From: CAILZL01 sp050181835
GTDB lineage: Bacteria; Pseudomonadota; Gammaproteobacteria; Steroidobacterales; Steroidobacteraceae
Length of the DNA: 64,000 nt
Direction of reading: 5' to 3'
NCBI GenBank assembly: GCA_050181835.1
Contig: JBFXCU010000012.1
Coordinates: forward strand, 1-64,000
The translations under genes and the position numbers were made by a program. Under the pieces are notes generated by a model that had not been told where the DNA came from, ran no database searches, and saw only the letters and a list, made by a program, of their open reading frames with translations. Below are positions 52,262 through 62,547 of the stretch, in pieces. Each line of letters opens with the position of its first letter. The first letter of the stretch is position 1.

Positions 52262-53722
52262 ATGCATCCACAGGAGTATCGCTTGGCCAAAGCTAAACGC
52301 TCGGTAAAAGTTGTAAACCAACGCCGCCTGTTCGTACTTGATACCAACGTGCTGATGCACGACCCCACCGCCATTTTCCGTTTTGATGAGCACGATATTT
52401 TCATTCCGATGATTGTGCTCGAAGAGCTAGACGCTGGAAAAAAAGGAGTGTCCGAAGCGGCGCGCAATGTGCGCCAAGTCAGTCGCTTCTTGGATGAGCT
52501 GATGGTCAATGCCAGCAAGGAGGAAATCGACAAAGGCCTGCCGTTGCCCGCTTCAGCGCGCAACATGAACGGCACCAAACGCAATAAGCCCGCCAGCGGA
52601 CGTCTTTACTTCCAGACCCGCATCCTGAGTAGCGGCCTGCCTGCTTCTTTGCCTGGTGGTGGCGCTGATAATGCCATTCTTGGTCAAACTCTTGCATTAC
52701 AGAAACAGTATCCGGATGCCCAAATTACTTTGGTATCCAAAGATATTAACTTACGTATCAAGGCGGCGATTGTCGGTGTCCATATCGAGGATTACTACAG
52801 CGATAAGACCATCGAAGATGCTGATCTGCTTTATACCGGAGTGCAGGAACTACCCGGGAATTTTTGGGCGCGTCATGGTAAGGAGATTCATTCCTGGCAG
52901 GAGCATTCAAATACTTACTATCGGGTAAAAGGCCCGATGGTTCGCGACTGGCATGTCAATCAATTCCTATATCAACCGGAAGCCAATGGTTTTGATGCAA
53001 TGGTACGTCAGATCGACGACAACACAGCCGTATTGCAAGTGGCGCACGATTATCGTAATGATCGACATAACGTTTGGGGCATCACTGCCCGCAATCGTGA
53101 GCAGAACTTTGCTCTGAATATGTTGCTCGATCCCGATATTGATTTCGTCACTATTCTTGGCCCAGCTGGTACGGGAAAAACCCTGTTGACGCTGGCAGCG
53201 GGCTTGGTACAGACACTGGAAAATAACCGCTTCAGCGAAATCATCATGACGCGAGTAACCATTCCTTTAGGCGAGGATATTGGTTTTCTGCCCGGCACCG
53301 AAGAAGAAAAAATGGAACCGTGGATGGGTGCCTTGATGGACAATCTGGAAGTGCTTACGCATAGTCAGGAAGGAGGTAGTTGGGGTCGGGCGGCAACCAA
53401 TGATTTGCTGCGTAACCGCATCAAGGTTCGGTCCATGAATTTCATGCGAGGGCGCACTTTTCTTAATCGCTTCCTGATTATTGATGAAGCACAAAATCTG
53501 ACGCCCAAACAGATGAAGGCACTAATCACGCGCGCTGGCCCCGGCACCAAACTGGTCTGCTTGGGTAATATCGCACAAATTGATACACCCTACCTGTCAG
53601 AGACCACTTGTGGTTTGACCTATGTCGTTAATCGTTTTTGCGACTGGGCGCATGCTGGCCACATCACCTTAAAACGTGGCGAGCGTTCACGCTTGGCAGA
53701 TTATGCATCCGAGCATTTATAG
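52262..53722 (+). CDS. PIN-PhoH family protein (PhoH2-like)
   Basis: 486 residues joining a PIN ribonuclease domain (about 16-170, LFVLDTNVLMHDPTAIF with conserved Asp; further acidic residues later) to a PhoH ATPase (about 270-480, Walker A in LGPAGTGKTLLTLAAG, Walker B FLIIDEAQNL). Such fusions act as ATP-driven RNA helicase/ribonucleases in studied examples. Start may be TTG 52283, which has an AGGAG six bases before it, rather than ATG 52262. No antitoxin-like gene precedes it. Confidence 0.9.
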   Translation: MHPQEYRLAKAKRSVKVVNQRRLFVLDTNVLMHDPTAIFRFDEHDIFIPMIVLEELDAGKKGVSEAARNVRQVSRFLDELMVNASKEEIDKGLPLPASARNMNGTKRNKPASGRLYFQTRILSSGLPASLPGGGADNAILGQTLALQKQYPDAQITLVSKDINLRIKAAIVGVHIEDYYSDKTIEDADLLYTGVQELPGNFWARHGKEIHSWQEHSNTYYRVKGPMVRDWHVNQFLYQPEANGFDAMVRQIDDNTAVLQVAHDYRNDRHNVWGITARNREQNFALNMLLDPDIDFVTILGPAGTGKTLLTLAAGLVQTLENNRFSEIIMTRVTIPLGEDIGFLPGTEEEKMEPWMGALMDNLEVLTHSQEGGSWGRAATNDLLRNRIKVRSMNFMRGRTFLNRFLIIDEAQNLTPKQMKALITRAGPGTKLVCLGNIAQIDTPYLSETTCGLTYVVNRFCDWAHAGHITLKRGERSRLADYASEHL

Positions 53723-53831
53723 GATTGGTTCATGAGGAATCATGGATAATTAATCCACTTTCCTGAACGAACCTCTGGCTGGTGAGCGGGTCAGAACAGC
53801 CTACGCTGATGGATTGAAGGCGATTGACGTA

Positions 53832-55340
53832 ATGAGAAACAAGAGTCGATACGTGGGTTTGTTGTTGCCATTGCTGACGCTGATGAGCGTTGCACTGCCA
53901 GCGCATAGTGCCGCAGTGAATTTGCCCGACATCGGTACTCAGGCCAATGTCACTATCAGTCTTGAAGATGAGTATCGCTTGGGCAGTATGGTGATGCGCG
54001 GACTGCGTGACGAGGGGCAGGTACTGGATGATCCGGAAATTAACGAATACCTGCAGAATATCGGTACACGTCTAGCTACCCAAGCACAACTACCGGGCCA
54101 GAACTTCACTTTTTTTCTAGTTAAGGACCCGGAAATTAATGCGTTTGCCCTGCCAGGTGGCTTTGTCGGCATCAATGCCGGCTTGTTATTGGCGACTCGC
54201 AATGAAAACGAATTGGCAGGAGTGCTGGCGCATGAAATTTCGCACGTCACGCAACGCCATATCGCACGCAGTATTGCCGCGCAAAGTCGCAACAGCATTG
54301 TCTCTACCGCCGCTATGCTGGCCGCCATCTTGCTGGGTGCGGCGGCCGGTGGTGGTGATGCTGCCATTGCAGGGTTGGCCGCTGCTCAATCGGTGGCATT
54401 GAATAATCAGATGACCTTTTCGCGTGCCAATGAAACTGAAGCGGACAATGTGGGCATTAATTTGATGGCACGAGTCGGTTACGATCCAAATGGCATGTGG
54501 CAATTCTTCGAAGTGTTACAACGTCAGAACGGCAGTATCAACGAAGCTGACATTCCGGCCATTCTGCGCAGTCACCCGGTCACCGCTGAGCGCATCGCCG
54601 AGACACGCAGTCGCGCCGCCAGTGCTGCCACGCATGCGGTTGCGGACAGTTTGAATTATGGACTGATGCGTGAACGCATGCGGGTAGTGATGACTCCAGC
54701 GGGTGAGTCTCCCCTGCAGTACTACGTAGGTAACGAGGCTGGTATGAGCACTGAACGTCTGTATGGGAAGGCGCTGTCAGATATCAAAGCCAATAATGCC
54801 GCTGACGCCGTTCGTATCCTTTCTGACTTACGCACGCGTAACGACACGGTGATGCAGTTTCATGCTGCGTTGGGACAGGCACAATTGGCTAACAACGACG
54901 ATAAGGCCGCCATGGCCACGCTGGCGCATGCCCGTGAATTGTTTCCACGCAATATTCCCATCACCGTGCGTTACGGCGAAGTGTTGCTGCATGCTGGCAA
55001 TCCCAGATTGGCGCATAAAGTACTACTCGACTTATTCAATGTTGTAGCGCCAACACCTGAGCAGGCCAAGCTGATTGCGATGGCGGCCAATTCTGCCGGA
55101 GAAGTCGCTGAGGCCTACTACTACATGTCTGAGTATCAACTGATGGGGGGCGATTTATCCCTAGCCATGAGTCAGCTGCAAATGGCACTGGCGGTACCGG
55201 GTCTTACGCCGATACAGCGGGCACGCTTTGAAGCGCGACTTGAGGAAATTCAGCGCGCCATGCCGCGCAAGGGACGCGGTAGCCTTGCCGAAACCCAAAG
55301 TGGATCCGGCAATGGTGGTTCTGATGGCTCGTCACGTTAG
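53832..55340 (+). CDS. bepA: BepA-like periplasmic M48 metalloprotease
   Basis: About 502 residues: signal peptide (1 to about 27, GLLLPLLTLMSVALPAHSAA), then an M48 zinc protease domain with HEISHVTQRH (near 136) and the third ligand Glu in NETEADNVG, followed by a C-terminal set of TPR helices. BepA chaperones or degrades outer-membrane proteins such as LptD in the periplasm. ATG 53832 is preferred over TTG 53814. mlaA follows 42 bases later, another envelope-maintenance gene. Confidence 0.92.
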   Translation: MRNKSRYVGLLLPLLTLMSVALPAHSAAVNLPDIGTQANVTISLEDEYRLGSMVMRGLRDEGQVLDDPEINEYLQNIGTRLATQAQLPGQNFTFFLVKDPEINAFALPGGFVGINAGLLLATRNENELAGVLAHEISHVTQRHIARSIAAQSRNSIVSTAAMLAAILLGAAAGGGDAAIAGLAAAQSVALNNQMTFSRANETEADNVGINLMARVGYDPNGMWQFFEVLQRQNGSINEADIPAILRSHPVTAERIAETRSRAASAATHAVADSLNYGLMRERMRVVMTPAGESPLQYYVGNEAGMSTERLYGKALSDIKANNAADAVRILSDLRTRNDTVMQFHAALGQAQLANNDDKAAMATLAHARELFPRNIPITVRYGEVLLHAGNPRLAHKVLLDLFNVVAPTPEQAKLIAMAANSAGEVAEAYYYMSEYQLMGGDLSLAMSQLQMALAVPGLTPIQRARFEARLEEIQRAMPRKGRGSLAETQSGSGNGGSDGSSR

Positions 55341-55381
55341 AATAAACCGCTTCTGGCACTCAATTTTTATCGCCACCCTGT

Positions 55382-56167
55382 TTGCAGGACTCACCTTTGT
55401 CTACACGTTACCTACGTTTCTTGGCTCGTTTGCTACCCTTGTCATTGTTAGCGCTATTGTCAGGGTGTGCCACCGCTCCCGGCCGTACCAGCAGCGATGA
55501 TCCTTGGCAGGGAATGAATCGCGGCATCTATAAATTCAACGATACAGTCGATCGTGTGGCGCTCAAACCAGCGGCTAAAACCTATCAGAAAATTACCCCA
55601 CGCTGGTTTCGCACTGGTGTCAGTAACTTCTTCAACAATCTCGGTACACCATGGACGATCGCCAATGAAGTGTTGCAAGGCAAACCACAATTAGCCGCCC
55701 ATCAGACATCTCGCTTTGTACTGAATACGGTGGGGGGATTGGGAGGTGTTATTGATGTTGCCAGCAAACTGGAACTAGAGGCCCATGATGAAGATTTTGG
55801 CCAGACGTTGGCGGTATGGGGAGTGCCGTCAGGACCTTACTTGGTATTACCGGCATTTGGTCCGTCCACACTGCGTGATGGATTTGGCCGTGTGCCCGAC
55901 TATCTGTCGAATCCCACGCGCCATGCTGACATCCCATGGGAAACGAAAACCGGCCTGACCACTCTGGATTTACTGCAAACCCGCGAGAGCCTGCTTAGCC
56001 TTGATGACACCTTAAAGCAGGCATTTGATCCCTATGGCGTCATGCGTGACGCATGGTTGCAACGTCGCGAATATCTGATCTTTGATGGCAGCCCACCTGT
56101 GGAAGATCTAGGCGACATGGAGCTCGATGATGAACCGGCTGACGAGCCCCCAGCCGATACCAAATAA
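55382..56167 (+). CDS. mlaA: Outer-membrane lipoprotein MlaA (VacJ)
   Basis: Extracts misplaced phospholipids from the outer leaflet and passes them to MlaC. 261 residues with a lipobox LLSGC near 26-30, and the MlaA core DPWQGMNRGIYKFNDTVDRVALKPAAKTY, then GVPSGPYLVLPAFGPSTLRDGFG. The C-terminal tail is very acidic (EDLGDMELDDEPADEPPADTK-like). Start is TTG 55382; no ATG precedes the signal. Other mla genes are not in the window. Confidence 0.94.
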   Translation: MQDSPLSTRYLRFLARLLPLSLLALLSGCATAPGRTSSDDPWQGMNRGIYKFNDTVDRVALKPAAKTYQKITPRWFRTGVSNFFNNLGTPWTIANEVLQGKPQLAAHQTSRFVLNTVGGLGGVIDVASKLELEAHDEDFGQTLAVWGVPSGPYLVLPAFGPSTLRDGFGRVPDYLSNPTRHADIPWETKTGLTTLDLLQTRESLLSLDDTLKQAFDPYGVMRDAWLQRREYLIFDGSPPVEDLGDMELDDEPADEPPADTK

Positions 56168-56215
56168 ATCCTTCGCTTTGCGGCAGCGGGCCACACTCGC
56201 TGCCAATTAACCATC

Positions 56216-58525
56216 CTAGCCGACAGTGAGTGCTGTATTTCTCACCGCACCCGCTTCAGCTACCGCAAACGCGGTCATATCCAGAATACGCCGCACGGTG
56301 GAAGACGGTGTCATGATATGCACCGGCTTGGCTGCACCCAGCAATATGCCCCCTACTGTTACGCCATTACCGGTCGCAGCACGTAAGGTGTTGTAAGTAA
56401 TATTGGCTGCATCGACATTCGGGAAGATCAACAAGTTTGCATCCTGAGTCAGGCGTGAGTCAGGAAATTCGTTATCACGAATTGATTTTTTCAGCGCAGA
56501 GTCGGCACGCATTTCACCTTCCACCGCCAACTCCGGCGCGCGGGCATGGATCAGCTTCAACGCATCACGCATCTTCTGTGCTGAGGATGAACGGGAACTA
56601 CCAAAGCTGGAATGTGACAACAAGGCGACGCTCGGCGTAATGCCAAACCGACGCACCTGATCGGCCGCCAGTAAGGTCATTTCAGCGATTTGTGCCGCTT
56701 TGGGGTTCTTGTTAACGTGGGTATCGCAGAAGAACAGCTGCCGCTCGGGCAGAATCAATAACTGCATGGCTGCAAAAATGCTGACGCCCTCGCGTCTCCC
56801 CAATACCAGGTCAATGTACTTGAGGTGATATTGATAGTCGCCCATGGTACCGCACAGCATGGCATCGACATCACCACGATGAACGAGCATGGCACCGATC
56901 AGCGTACTGCGGCTGCGCATCTGTTCCATTGCCTGTAATCGTGATACGCCGCGACGCTTCACCAATTGGTAGTACTCGCTCCAGCAATCGCGAAACCGGG
57001 CATCGTTGTTGATGTTTACCGCTTCGCAATTAACGCCAAACTCCAGACGCAGGCCGAGCTTGTCAATGCGTTCTTTCATCAAATCAGTTCGACCTACCAA
57101 CACGGGATAGGCAACACCTTCATCAATGACCACCTGTGCCGCCTGTAACACACGTGGATCTTCACCTTCGGTATAGATCACGCGTTTAGGGTTGCGTTTG
57201 GCTGCCGTAAATACCGGACTCATGGCGGATGCTGACTGATAGACAAATTGATTAAGGCGCGCGCGGTACGCATCCATATCGGTAATCGGACGCGTCGCCA
57301 CACCACTGTCCATTGCTGCCTGGGCGACCGCAGGGGCAATTCGCGTAATCAGACGTGGATCGAATGCGCGTGGAATGATGAAATCTGGACCAAAACCAGC
57401 GCGCGCTTCGCCATACGCTGCAGTAACGACGTCCGACTGTTCAGCCTCTGCCAATTCCGCGATCGCGTACACCGTAGCCAATTTCATTGCTTCATTAATG
57501 GTGGTTGCGCCTACATCCAGCGCACCGCGAAAAATGAAAGGGAAACACAGTGAGTTATTAACCTGATTCGGATAGTCAGAACGACCTGTACAAATGATGC
57601 AATCAGGTCGAACTTGTTTGGCCAGTTCTGGGCGAATTTCTGGCTCAGGATTGGCCAGCGCCAGAATCAACGGCTGCGCCGCCATGCTCGCCACCATGTC
57701 CTGATTCAACACACCTGGCGCAGACAATCCCAGAAAAATATCTGCATCAACCATGCTGTCCGCCAGCGTGCGTGCCTCGGTTTTTTGCGCGTAACGTAGT
57801 TTGTCAGCATCAGTGGTATTGGGACGACCCTCATAAATCACGCCAGTACTGTCACTAACAACCGCATTGTTGCGATCCAGACCCAGCGCGACCAGTAAGT
57901 CCAGACAGGCAATTGCCGCAGCGCCAGCGCCAGAAGCTGCCAGCTTTACTTTGCTGATGTCCTTGCCCACAACTTTCAAACCATTCAGTACGGCAGCAGT
58001 GACAATGATTGCGGTGCCATGCTGATCGTCATGGAACACCGGAACTTTCATGCGTTCACGCAGCTTGCGTTCAATATAAAAACACTCAGGCGCTTTAATG
58101 TCTTCCAGATTGATGCCACCAAACGTGGGTTCCAATGCTGCGACGATGTCGACCAGTTTGTCCGGGGCCGTGGCATCGATTTCGATATCAAACACATCAA
58201 TGCCGGCAAATTTTTTGAACAAACAACCCTTGCCTTCCATCACCGGTTTGCTCGCCAGTGGGCCGATATTGCCAAGACCTAGCACTGCAGTGCCATTGGA
58301 AATTACGGCGACCAGATTGGCACGGGAAGTGAGCTTGGCGGCTTCCAGTGGATCTTCTTTGATCGCCAGGCTGGCATAGGCTACGCCGGGCGAATAAGCG
58401 AGCGATAGATCGCGCTGATTAGCCAGTGCCTTGGTGGAATTTAGTGAAATCTTGCCGGGAGTGGGCCAGCGATGATATTCAAGCGCGGCTTTTTTCAGTT
58501 CTTCTTCCACAGTAGTCTCTTTCAT
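56216..58525 (-). CDS. maeB: NADP-dependent malic enzyme with phosphotransacetylase-like domain
   Basis: 769 residues. The malic enzyme half (1 to about 420) has SLAYSPGVA, FHDDQHGTAIIV and LAASGAGAAAIACLDLL (NADP binding), converting malate to pyruvate and CO2 with NADPH. The C-terminal half (about 430-769) is a PTA-like domain without acetyltransferase activity in E. coli MaeB, where it mediates acetyl-CoA inhibition. It is monocistronic with convergent mlaA. Confidence 0.95.
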   Translation of the reverse strand: MKETTVEEELKKAALEYHRWPTPGKISLNSTKALANQRDLSLAYSPGVAYASLAIKEDPLEAAKLTSRANLVAVISNGTAVLGLGNIGPLASKPVMEGKGCLFKKFAGIDVFDIEIDATAPDKLVDIVAALEPTFGGINLEDIKAPECFYIERKLRERMKVPVFHDDQHGTAIIVTAAVLNGLKVVGKDISKVKLAASGAGAAAIACLDLLVALGLDRNNAVVSDSTGVIYEGRPNTTDADKLRYAQKTEARTLADSMVDADIFLGLSAPGVLNQDMVASMAAQPLILALANPEPEIRPELAKQVRPDCIICTGRSDYPNQVNNSLCFPFIFRGALDVGATTINEAMKLATVYAIAELAEAEQSDVVTAAYGEARAGFGPDFIIPRAFDPRLITRIAPAVAQAAMDSGVATRPITDMDAYRARLNQFVYQSASAMSPVFTAAKRNPKRVIYTEGEDPRVLQAAQVVIDEGVAYPVLVGRTDLMKERIDKLGLRLEFGVNCEAVNINNDARFRDCWSEYYQLVKRRGVSRLQAMEQMRSRSTLIGAMLVHRGDVDAMLCGTMGDYQYHLKYIDLVLGRREGVSIFAAMQLLILPERQLFFCDTHVNKNPKAAQIAEMTLLAADQVRRFGITPSVALLSHSSFGSSRSSSAQKMRDALKLIHARAPELAVEGEMRADSALKKSIRDNEFPDSRLTQDANLLIFPNVDAANITYNTLRAATGNGVTVGGILLGAAKPVHIMTPSSTVRRILDMTAFAVAEAGAVRNTALTVG

Positions 58526-58707
58526 ATGGCAACGACCAGATAGTCCGGTGCGGGAAAATAATGACGGCGTATTGTCCTCAATTCTGGTCGCTTGTGGCTA
58601 GTCGCTGGCGTCAGTAATTGTGAAGTCAACATGGCGATCTGTATGTAGTGCGCTGCCTCGATTCAATGGGCGTAATCAAATTTCACACCATTGCAGCAAC
58701 ATGCCTC

Positions 58708-59307
58708 TCAGCGAATCAGGTGTCGTCCTGCCAGTGCATGCGCCAGCGTACCGCCATCCACGTACTCCAGTTCACCGCCAACCGGTACGCCATGTGCGAT
58801 GCGACTGGCTTTGACTTGATACTTCTGAGCCAATTCAGCAATGAAGTGAGCTGTCGCTTCGCCTTCGACGGTGGGATTGGTGGCCAGAATCACTTCCTGA
58901 ACCTCTCCAGCACGCAGCATCTGTTCCAGTTGCGATAGCCCTAACTGTTCAGGACCAATGCCATCCAGTGGCGACAAGTGCCCCATCAGAACAAAGTACA
59001 ATCCTTTGTATGAACCGGACTGCTCCACTGCCACCACGTCGGCGGGAGATTCAATTACACATAGCAGAGTTTGATCACGACGACTGCTAGCACAAATGGG
59101 GCACAGTTCCAGTTCAGCGAACATACGGCAACGCTGACATTGACCAATATCTTTGCTGGCTGTTTGCAGTGATGTGGCTAGCACTTGTGCGCCTAATCGA
59201 TTGCGCTCCAATAAGTGAAATGCCATGCGCTGTGCCGACTTTGGCCCAACTCCAGGCAATGCCCGCAGGGCTTCAATCAAGTTAAGTAACGCAGGTGGAT
59301 ACAGCAT
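58708..59307 (-). CDS. recR: Recombination protein RecR
   Basis: 199-residue ring-forming protein of the RecFOR pathway that loads RecA. N-terminal helix-hairpin-helix LPGVGPKSAQRMAFHLL, a C4 zinc motif with CQRCRMFAELELCPIC, and a Toprim domain with CVIESPADVVAVE. 19 bases after ybaB, the standard dnaX-ybaB-recR set. Confidence 0.97.
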   Translation of the reverse strand: MLYPPALLNLIEALRALPGVGPKSAQRMAFHLLERNRLGAQVLATSLQTASKDIGQCQRCRMFAELELCPICASSRRDQTLLCVIESPADVVAVEQSGSYKGLYFVLMGHLSPLDGIGPEQLGLSQLEQMLRAGEVQEVILATNPTVEGEATAHFIAELAQKYQVKASRIAHGVPVGGELEYVDGGTLAHALAGRHLIR

Positions 59308-59326
59308 CTGACTGTAGTGCGCCTAA

Positions 59327-59650
59327 TTAGAACGGTAACTTCATGCCTGGTGGCAACTGCATGCCAGCCATTGCACTCTGCATTTTTTCTTGTGTGGCAC
59401 GTTCGATTTTGTGAACAGCATCGTTAATGGCTGCTGCCACCAAATCTTCGAGCATGTCTTTGTCGTCACTCAGCAGGGCTTGATCAAGTTGCACGCGACT
59501 GACTTCATGCTTGCCATTCATAGTGACTTTGGCCATGCCACCACCCGATTCACCAGTGCATTCCAGTGTGGCTACTTCTGCCTGTGCACGCTGCATATTG
59601 GCCTGCAACTGCTGCGCTTGCTTCATCATGTTACCGATTCCGCCTTTCAT
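59327..59650 (-). CDS. ybaB: YbaB/EbfC nucleoid-associated protein
   Basis: 107 residues, like the 109-residue E. coli protein: MKGGIGNMMKQAQQLQANMQ, then a tight beta sheet (VTMNGKHEVSRVQLD) and the C-terminal GMQLPPGMKLPF. Binds DNA as a dimer. ATG 59650 is preceded by GGAG; a 16-residue upstream extension overlaps dnaX and is not expected. Confidence 0.94.
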   Translation of the reverse strand: MKGGIGNMMKQAQQLQANMQRAQAEVATLECTGESGGGMAKVTMNGKHEVSRVQLDQALLSDDKDMLEDLVAAAINDAVHKIERATQEKMQSAMAGMQLPPGMKLPF

Positions 59651-59684
59651 GCTTGTCTCCGTCTCAATTTCGATGGATTTGAAT

Positions 59685-61277
59685 CTATGCTTTATCAATG
59701 GGTTTGATGGTTTCCGGCTGCACCACGGCGCCGAACAAATCCATCATTTGCTTCACGTTGGGATCAGCGTTGATCGCTTGCGTTGCAGCTTGCAGTCGCT
59801 CCGCCACTGCCGCCTGTTGACGCTTGGCTGGCGTATCAGCAACTTCAGTACTAGCGGGATTAATAAACTCTAGTTTGATTTCTTCAGCCAGCACGCCACT
59901 TAAGGCTAGTCGTAGTTTTTGTTCTACCGCAGGTCGGCGTAAATGCTCGCCATCTTTGTCCAGTAGCAGTTGCACTCTGCCCGGCAGTCGCGCCTGTAAG
60001 TTGCAATGCGCTGCCAACTGCGCCGCCGGTCCACCCAGCTGCATTTGCCGTACCATGCCCTGCCAATCTTGCGCAGCTGCGTTCATCATTGGAGATGCTG
60101 TGGTTGAATGATTAACAGACGCTGTGGGTGTGGGAGAAGGCGCGTTTATCGGTACGTGTGGTGGTACGACTTTACTTGCAGTAGTTAACTCGCCCGCTGG
60201 TCGAAACGCCAGCATGCGCAGCAACACCATTTCTAACCCAGCACGCGGTTCTGGTGCCAAATCCAAGTCTCGTCGACCGATAATTGCCAGCTGATAGCAC
60301 AGCTGTACTTCCTCAGGTGTAAACGCCGCGACCAACTGTCTTAACGTATCCGCATCATCGGCCTCTTCTACCGACATGTCCGGCACTGCTTGTAGCAGCG
60401 CAATTTTTTGCAACAGCGACGCTAGTTCTGCTAACACATCGTTGTAATCTGGCGCATGCTCATCAAGCATGGCCACCTGCTGCAACATTGCGCGTGGATC
60501 ATGATTGGCAATGGCGGTGGCCAGCGAAAATACTTGTTGACGATCAATGCTGCCGAGCATGGTACGTGTATCGGCGGTATTCAGCTGATCACCACCGAAA
60601 GCAATGGCTTGATCCAGCAGACTCAATGCATCGCGCATACTGCCTTGCGCCGAGCGTGCAATCAGCTGTACCGCATCGGCTTCATGGGGGATATGTTCAG
60701 CTTGCAGAATTTCATTAATACGTGCTGAGATGACGGCCTGCGTCATACGTTTCAAATTAAATTGCAAACAACGCGATAGCACGGTCACCGGTAATTTTTG
60801 TGGATCAGTAGTCGCCAACAAAAACTTCACATGGGGCGGCGGCTCTTCCAAGGTCTTGAGCAACGCATTGAATGAATGCGTCGATAGCATGTGCACTTCG
60901 TCAATCAAGTACACCTTGTAGCGACCGCGTGCAGGTGCATACTGCACGTTATCCAACAACTCTCGTGTGTCATCCACTTTGGTACGCGATGCGGCATCGA
61001 CTTCCAACAAATCGACAAAGCGACCTTCATCAATTTCACGACAGGTGGAACACACACCGCATGGGTTGGCGCTGACGCCAGTTTCGCAATTAAGGGATTT
61101 GGCGAATATTCGCGCAATGGTGGTTTTGCCAACACCACGCGTGCCAGTAAATAGGAATGCGTGATGAACACGACCCGAATTCAAGGCGTTGACCAGCGCC
61201 CGCACTACATGCTCCTGACCTGCCAGTTCAGCGAAATGCTTGGGGCGCCACTTGCGGGCAAGAACCAGATAACTCAT
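59685..61277 (-). CDS. dnaX: DNA polymerase III subunits tau/gamma
   Basis: Clamp-loader motor. 530 residues: AAA+ domain with P-loop GTRGVGKTT (45-53), zinc Cys in CGVCSTCREI, Walker B LIDEVHML, and SRC motif SRCLQF. A Pro/Ala/Thr-rich linker (about 365-395) leads to a C-terminal part shorter than the E. coli tau tail, which binds polymerase. I see no E. coli-type A AAA AAG slippery site, so a separate gamma form is not evident. ybaB and recR follow. Confidence 0.94.
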   Translation of the reverse strand: MSYLVLARKWRPKHFAELAGQEHVVRALVNALNSGRVHHAFLFTGTRGVGKTTIARIFAKSLNCETGVSANPCGVCSTCREIDEGRFVDLLEVDAASRTKVDDTRELLDNVQYAPARGRYKVYLIDEVHMLSTHSFNALLKTLEEPPPHVKFLLATTDPQKLPVTVLSRCLQFNLKRMTQAVISARINEILQAEHIPHEADAVQLIARSAQGSMRDALSLLDQAIAFGGDQLNTADTRTMLGSIDRQQVFSLATAIANHDPRAMLQQVAMLDEHAPDYNDVLAELASLLQKIALLQAVPDMSVEEADDADTLRQLVAAFTPEEVQLCYQLAIIGRRDLDLAPEPRAGLEMVLLRMLAFRPAGELTTASKVVPPHVPINAPSPTPTASVNHSTTASPMMNAAAQDWQGMVRQMQLGGPAAQLAAHCNLQARLPGRVQLLLDKDGEHLRRPAVEQKLRLALSGVLAEEIKLEFINPASTEVADTPAKRQQAAVAERLQAATQAINADPNVKQMMDLFGAVVQPETIKPIDKA

Positions 61278-61324
61278 GAAGTTGAGACAACCCCGAATTT
61301 ACATAGTGGCAACTGGATCAGGGT

Positions 61325-61436
<112 letters not shown>

Positions 61437-61563
61437 ATAAACTTGCTGATATTCGTTGCTGGCTTAAGGCAAGCAACGAAGACCGGGGACTATACCAGCC
61501 AGCACGCAGAGCGAATAGCGGTGCAGCAAGCGACCGTGAACGCAACTTGCAGTTGACTGACAT

Positions 61564-61653
61564 TGGCGGAGAGGGTGAGATTCGAACTCACGAGGGCCGC
61601 GAAGCCCCGCCGGTTTTCAAGACCGGTGCATTCAACCGCTCTGCCACCTCTCC
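61564..61653 (-). tRNA. tRNA-Ser (TGA)
   Basis: 90 bases with encoded CCA and a long variable arm. Acceptor GGAGAGG/CCTCTCC, anticodon stem CCGGT/ACCGG, loop CTTGAAA giving anticodon TGA. Confidence 0.95.
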
Positions 61654-61758
61654 GTCTTAGGCAATCTAGCGCGGGCGCGCATTGTACACAACTATGCAGC
61701 CAGGTCACTGCTACCGACGGGAACTTTATACTTCATGACACAGTCAACAGGACGACTT

Positions 61759-61767
61759 TGCTATAGT
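61759..61767 (+). promoter_or_regulatory. Extended -10 promoter element for the BI-1 family gene
   Basis: TG-C-TATAGT fits an extended -10 box, 36 bases before the ATG; the -35 region is poor, as is usual for this class. Confidence 0.45.
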
Positions 61768-61802
61768 CAGGGCTGAAATTAATCCATCTGAGGAGGTTCG
61801 AG

Positions 61803-62477
61803 ATGTCCAATACCCCGGTTCAAGTGTTTGACCGTGCTCGTGAGTCAACGCTGACCACCAATAAGGTACTGCGCAACACCTATCTGTTGCTGAGCGCCAC
61901 CTTGGCATTTAGCGCACTGATCGCTGGGGTAGCGATGGCGTTGAATCTGCCTCATCCCGGCATTGTCATTACCTTGGTTGGCTATTTTGGCTTGCTATTC
62001 GCTACCAATAAACTACAGAACAGCGCTTGGGGCATCTTGGCCGTGTTCGCCCTGACTGGCTTTATGGGCTACACTCTTGGCCCAATCATCAATGCCTATC
62101 TGCGCTTCCTGCCCAATGGGCATCAGGTGGTAGTGACGGCATTGGGCACCACTGCTGTTGCTTTTGTGGGGCTGTCGGCTTACGCCATCAAGAGCGGCAA
62201 AGATTTCAGTTTCCTCGGCGGTTTTCTGACTGTCGGTATTCTGACGGCATTTGTGCTGGGCCTGATTGCGGTCTTCTTCCAGATGCAAACTCTGTCGTTG
62301 GTAGTTTCAGGCATGTTTGTGCTGGCGATGGGTGCCTTCATTCTGTTCGAAACTAGCAGTATCGTGCGCGGTGAACAAACCAACTACATCACGGCCACCG
62401 TGTCGCTGTACGTCAGTATCTACAACCTGTTTACCAGCCTGCTGCACCTGCTGGGTTTTGCAAGTATGGATGATTGA
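61803..62477 (+). CDS. Bax inhibitor-1 (YbhL/YccA) family membrane protein
   Basis: 224 residues with seven hydrophobic helices and the BI-1 C-terminal pattern SLYVSIYNLFTSLLHLLGF. In E. coli, the relative YccA modulates FtsH; other family members are calcium-leak channels. Which applies here is not clear. GAGGAGG lies just before the ATG, a strong ribosome binding site, and a strong terminator follows. Confidence 0.9.
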   Translation: MSNTPVQVFDRARESTLTTNKVLRNTYLLLSATLAFSALIAGVAMALNLPHPGIVITLVGYFGLLFATNKLQNSAWGILAVFALTGFMGYTLGPIINAYLRFLPNGHQVVVTALGTTAVAFVGLSAYAIKSGKDFSFLGGFLTVGILTAFVLGLIAVFFQMQTLSLVVSGMFVLAMGAFILFETSSIVRGEQTNYITATVSLYVSIYNLFTSLLHLLGFASMDD

Positions 62478-62496
62478 TTGTAATAATCAGCCTTTA

Positions 62497-62528
62497 ATAA
62501 AAAAGGCGAGCAATGCTCGCCTTTTTTA
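62497..62528. terminator. Bidirectional rho-independent terminator
   Basis: GGCGAGC-AAT-GCTCGCC with six A before and seven T after serves both the BI-1 gene (plus) and ppnP (minus). Confidence 0.88.
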
Positions 62529-62547
62529 TTTGCTGTAGCAGCTAGGT

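Noticed and set aside
59685..61277. Programmed frameshift in dnaX producing gamma
   Set aside because: The best candidate is a six-A run in CAAAAAATT (around residue 287), which lacks the E. coli AAAAAAG heptamer and a clear stimulatory hairpin.
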